Both the position numbers and the translations under genes were made by a program. The notes under the pieces were generated by a model. The model saw only the letters and a list, made by a program, of their open reading frames with translations. It was not told where the DNA came from and made no database searches. Below are positions 4,523 through 5,512 of a stretch of DNA of 5,512 nt, one piece after another. The stretch's first letter is position 1. The number at the start of each line of letters is the position of its first letter. Source of the stretch: Actinomycetota bacterium (GTDB lineage Bacteria; Actinomycetota; Actinomycetes; Actinomycetales; Microbacteriaceae). The stretch is taken from assembly GCA_016870695.1 (NCBI GenBank), contig VGAV01000186.1, forward strand, positions 1-5,512. The letters run 5' to 3'.

Positions 4523-5512
4523 ATCGACGCACCACTCATCCCGCCTGTCCGGGTCGCCGCGGTCCCCGCAGCCCACCCGTACGTCCGGGCGGTGACCGAC
4601 CCTTCGCGTGTCGCGCTGCTGGCCGATCCCCCGCCGCCCGGAGCGGAGCCGGGGCAGTGGTGGCCGCCGCAGGTCCTGCTGCCCTCGTGGCTCGAGGCGC
4701 ACGCGAACGGGATCGACCTCGTGCACCTGCACTTCGGTCTCGAGTCGTACTCCCCCGAGGAGCTGTCGGCCGCGGTCGCGACGATGAGACGGCTCGGCCT
4801 CCCCCTCGTCTACACGGTGCACGATCTCGAGAACCCGCAGCTGGAAACGCAGGAGGCCCACCGCGCGGCCCTCGACGTCGTGATCGGCGCGGCGGACCAG
4901 CTCATCTCCCTCACCCCGACGGTCGACGCCGAGGTGCGACGCGTCTTCCACCGTGCGACCACGGTGCTCCCCCACCCCACGCTGCTCGCTGAGGAGGCCC
5001 CGACCGGAACCGCGCGGCGCGTGACCCGGATCGGCGTCCACCTCCGCGACCTGCGTCCCAACATCGACGGCGTCGGCACCACCGCGACGCTGGTGCGGGC
5101 CATCGCCGACCTGCGCGCCCAGGGAGCCCATGTGGAGGGGGTCGTCCGAATGAACGAGAAGGTGCGCGACGCCGACGCGGCGGCATCCATCGAGCTCCTC
5201 GTCGCCAACACGGAGGGGGTCGCCGTCGAACGGGGGCCGCGCCTGGGCGACGCCGAGCTCTCCGCCTGGCTCGCCGACCTCGACGCGTGCCTGCTGCCCT
5301 ACCGGCACGGGACGCAGTCCGGCTGGGCCGAGCTCTGCTACGACCTCGCCGTGCCGGTCGTCGGGACGCGCGTGGGCCACATGGCCGCGCAGCATCCCGA
5401 GGACTACCACGCCTTCGCCGTCGGCGACCCGCTGTCGCTGGAGCGCGCGATCATCGACGCGATCGCCCCCGCGTGGTCGACGCCCGGGTCGCCGCGGCGC
5501 GCCGCCGAGGTG
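4523..5512 (+). CDS. GT-B type glycosyltransferase (GT4-like), probable ATC start, open at right edge
   Basis: The frame runs 330 codons without a stop to the window edge. It reads as a cytoplasmic GT-B glycosyltransferase. VRVAAVPAAHPYVRAV at 9-24 is the first strand and turn; GQWWPP at 44-49; HLHFG at 68-72; YTVHDLENP at 97-105; SLTPTVDAEV follows about 30 residues later. The second half opens with RIGVHLRDLRPNIDGVG (near 168-184), and the donor-site region reads LPYRHGTQSGWAE at 258-270 followed by LCYDLAVPVVG. Glu270 probably matches the second Glu of EX7E. No membrane segment is seen. The start is the oddity: an in-frame TAG at 4484 and no standard start before GTG 4592 (residue 24), which has no ribosome site and would delete the first strand. 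Gene finders will probably choose 4592 or a later start. The gene diverges from the wcbI-like operon across about 110 bases and probably serves the same glycan. Family is confident; substrate and exact start are not. Confidence 0.85.
   Translation, partial: MDAPLIPPVRVAAVPAAHPYVRAVTDPSRVALLADPPPPGAEPGQWWPPQVLLPSWLEAHANGIDLVHLHFGLESYSPEELSAAVATMRRLGLPLVYTVHDLENPQLETQEAHRAALDVVIGAADQLISLTPTVDAEVRRVFHRATTVLPHPTLLAEEAPTGTARRVTRIGVHLRDLRPNIDGVGTTATLVRAIADLRAQGAHVEGVVRMNEKVRDADAAASIELLVANTEGVAVERGPRLGDAELSAWLADLDACLLPYRHGTQSGWAELCYDLAVPVVGTRVGHMAAQHPEDYHAFAVGDPLSLERAIIDAIAPAWSTPGSPRRAAEV

Noticed and set aside
2519..4992. Long plus-strand open frames (2519-3967 and 3538-4992) opposite the operon.
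   Set aside because: They are antisense shadows with Arg/Gly/Pro/Asp-rich low-complexity translations, and their ends ignore the obvious gene boundaries.
2462..5410. A 982-codon open frame on the minus strand that begins inside the plus-strand glycosyltransferase and runs through the wcbI-like gene.
   Set aside because: Only its last 337 residues look like a protein. The upstream part is Arg/Pro/Gly/Ala-rich antisense or out-of-frame translation typical of high-GC DNA and is antisense to a clear glycosyltransferase.
4592..5512. GTG 4592 as the start of the plus-strand glycosyltransferase.
   Set aside because: It has no Shine-Dalgarno and would remove the apparent first strand of the fold. 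It remains the fallback if near-cognate initiation does not occur.

Overview
The window is very GC-rich (roughly 70% or more by eye), with near-exclusive G/C third positions, GTG starts, GGAGG-type ribosome binding sites and 4-bp stop/start overlaps. This fits a high-GC actinobacterium. The protein style suggests Microbacteriaceae, perhaps Microbacterium, but that placement is inference because no search could be run.

Layout, left to right. (1) Positions 1-940, minus strand: the first 313 residues of an ABC-F ATPase, a soluble ribosome-associated class, cut by the window edge. (2) Positions 941-1103: an intergenic gap with a nested palindrome (1002-1068) and a tight 8-bp hairpin (974-994). 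(3) Positions 1104-4410, minus strand: a three-gene operon transcribed in the order WcbI-family putative acetyltransferase, GT-B type glycosyltransferase, GT2 (GT-A) glycosyltransferase. Each junction is a 4-base GTGA overlap with its own Shine-Dalgarno. (4) Positions 4411-4522: a short divergent control region. (5) Positions 4523-5512, plus strand: a second GT-B type glycosyltransferase, open at the right edge.

The three glycosyltransferases plus a WcbI-type CoA-dependent acyltransferase look like a compact module that builds and acylates a cell-surface or secreted glycan. No membrane export, polymerase or sugar-nucleotide synthesis gene is visible, so the module is probably part of a larger locus to the right or uses shared functions. 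The ABC-F gene is probably an independent unit.

The most unusual point is the start of the right-hand glycosyltransferase. Its reading frame has no ATG, GTG, TTG or CTG between an in-frame stop at 4484-4486 and a GTG at 4592 that would remove the conserved first strand. An ideal AGGAGG lies seven bases before an ATC codon, which suggests AUC initiation, a start-codon mutation or a base error. The second most unusual point is the nested palindrome between the operon end and the ABC-F gene. I see no RNA gene, insertion sequence or CRISPR array, and no gene-free stretch longer than about 165 bases.
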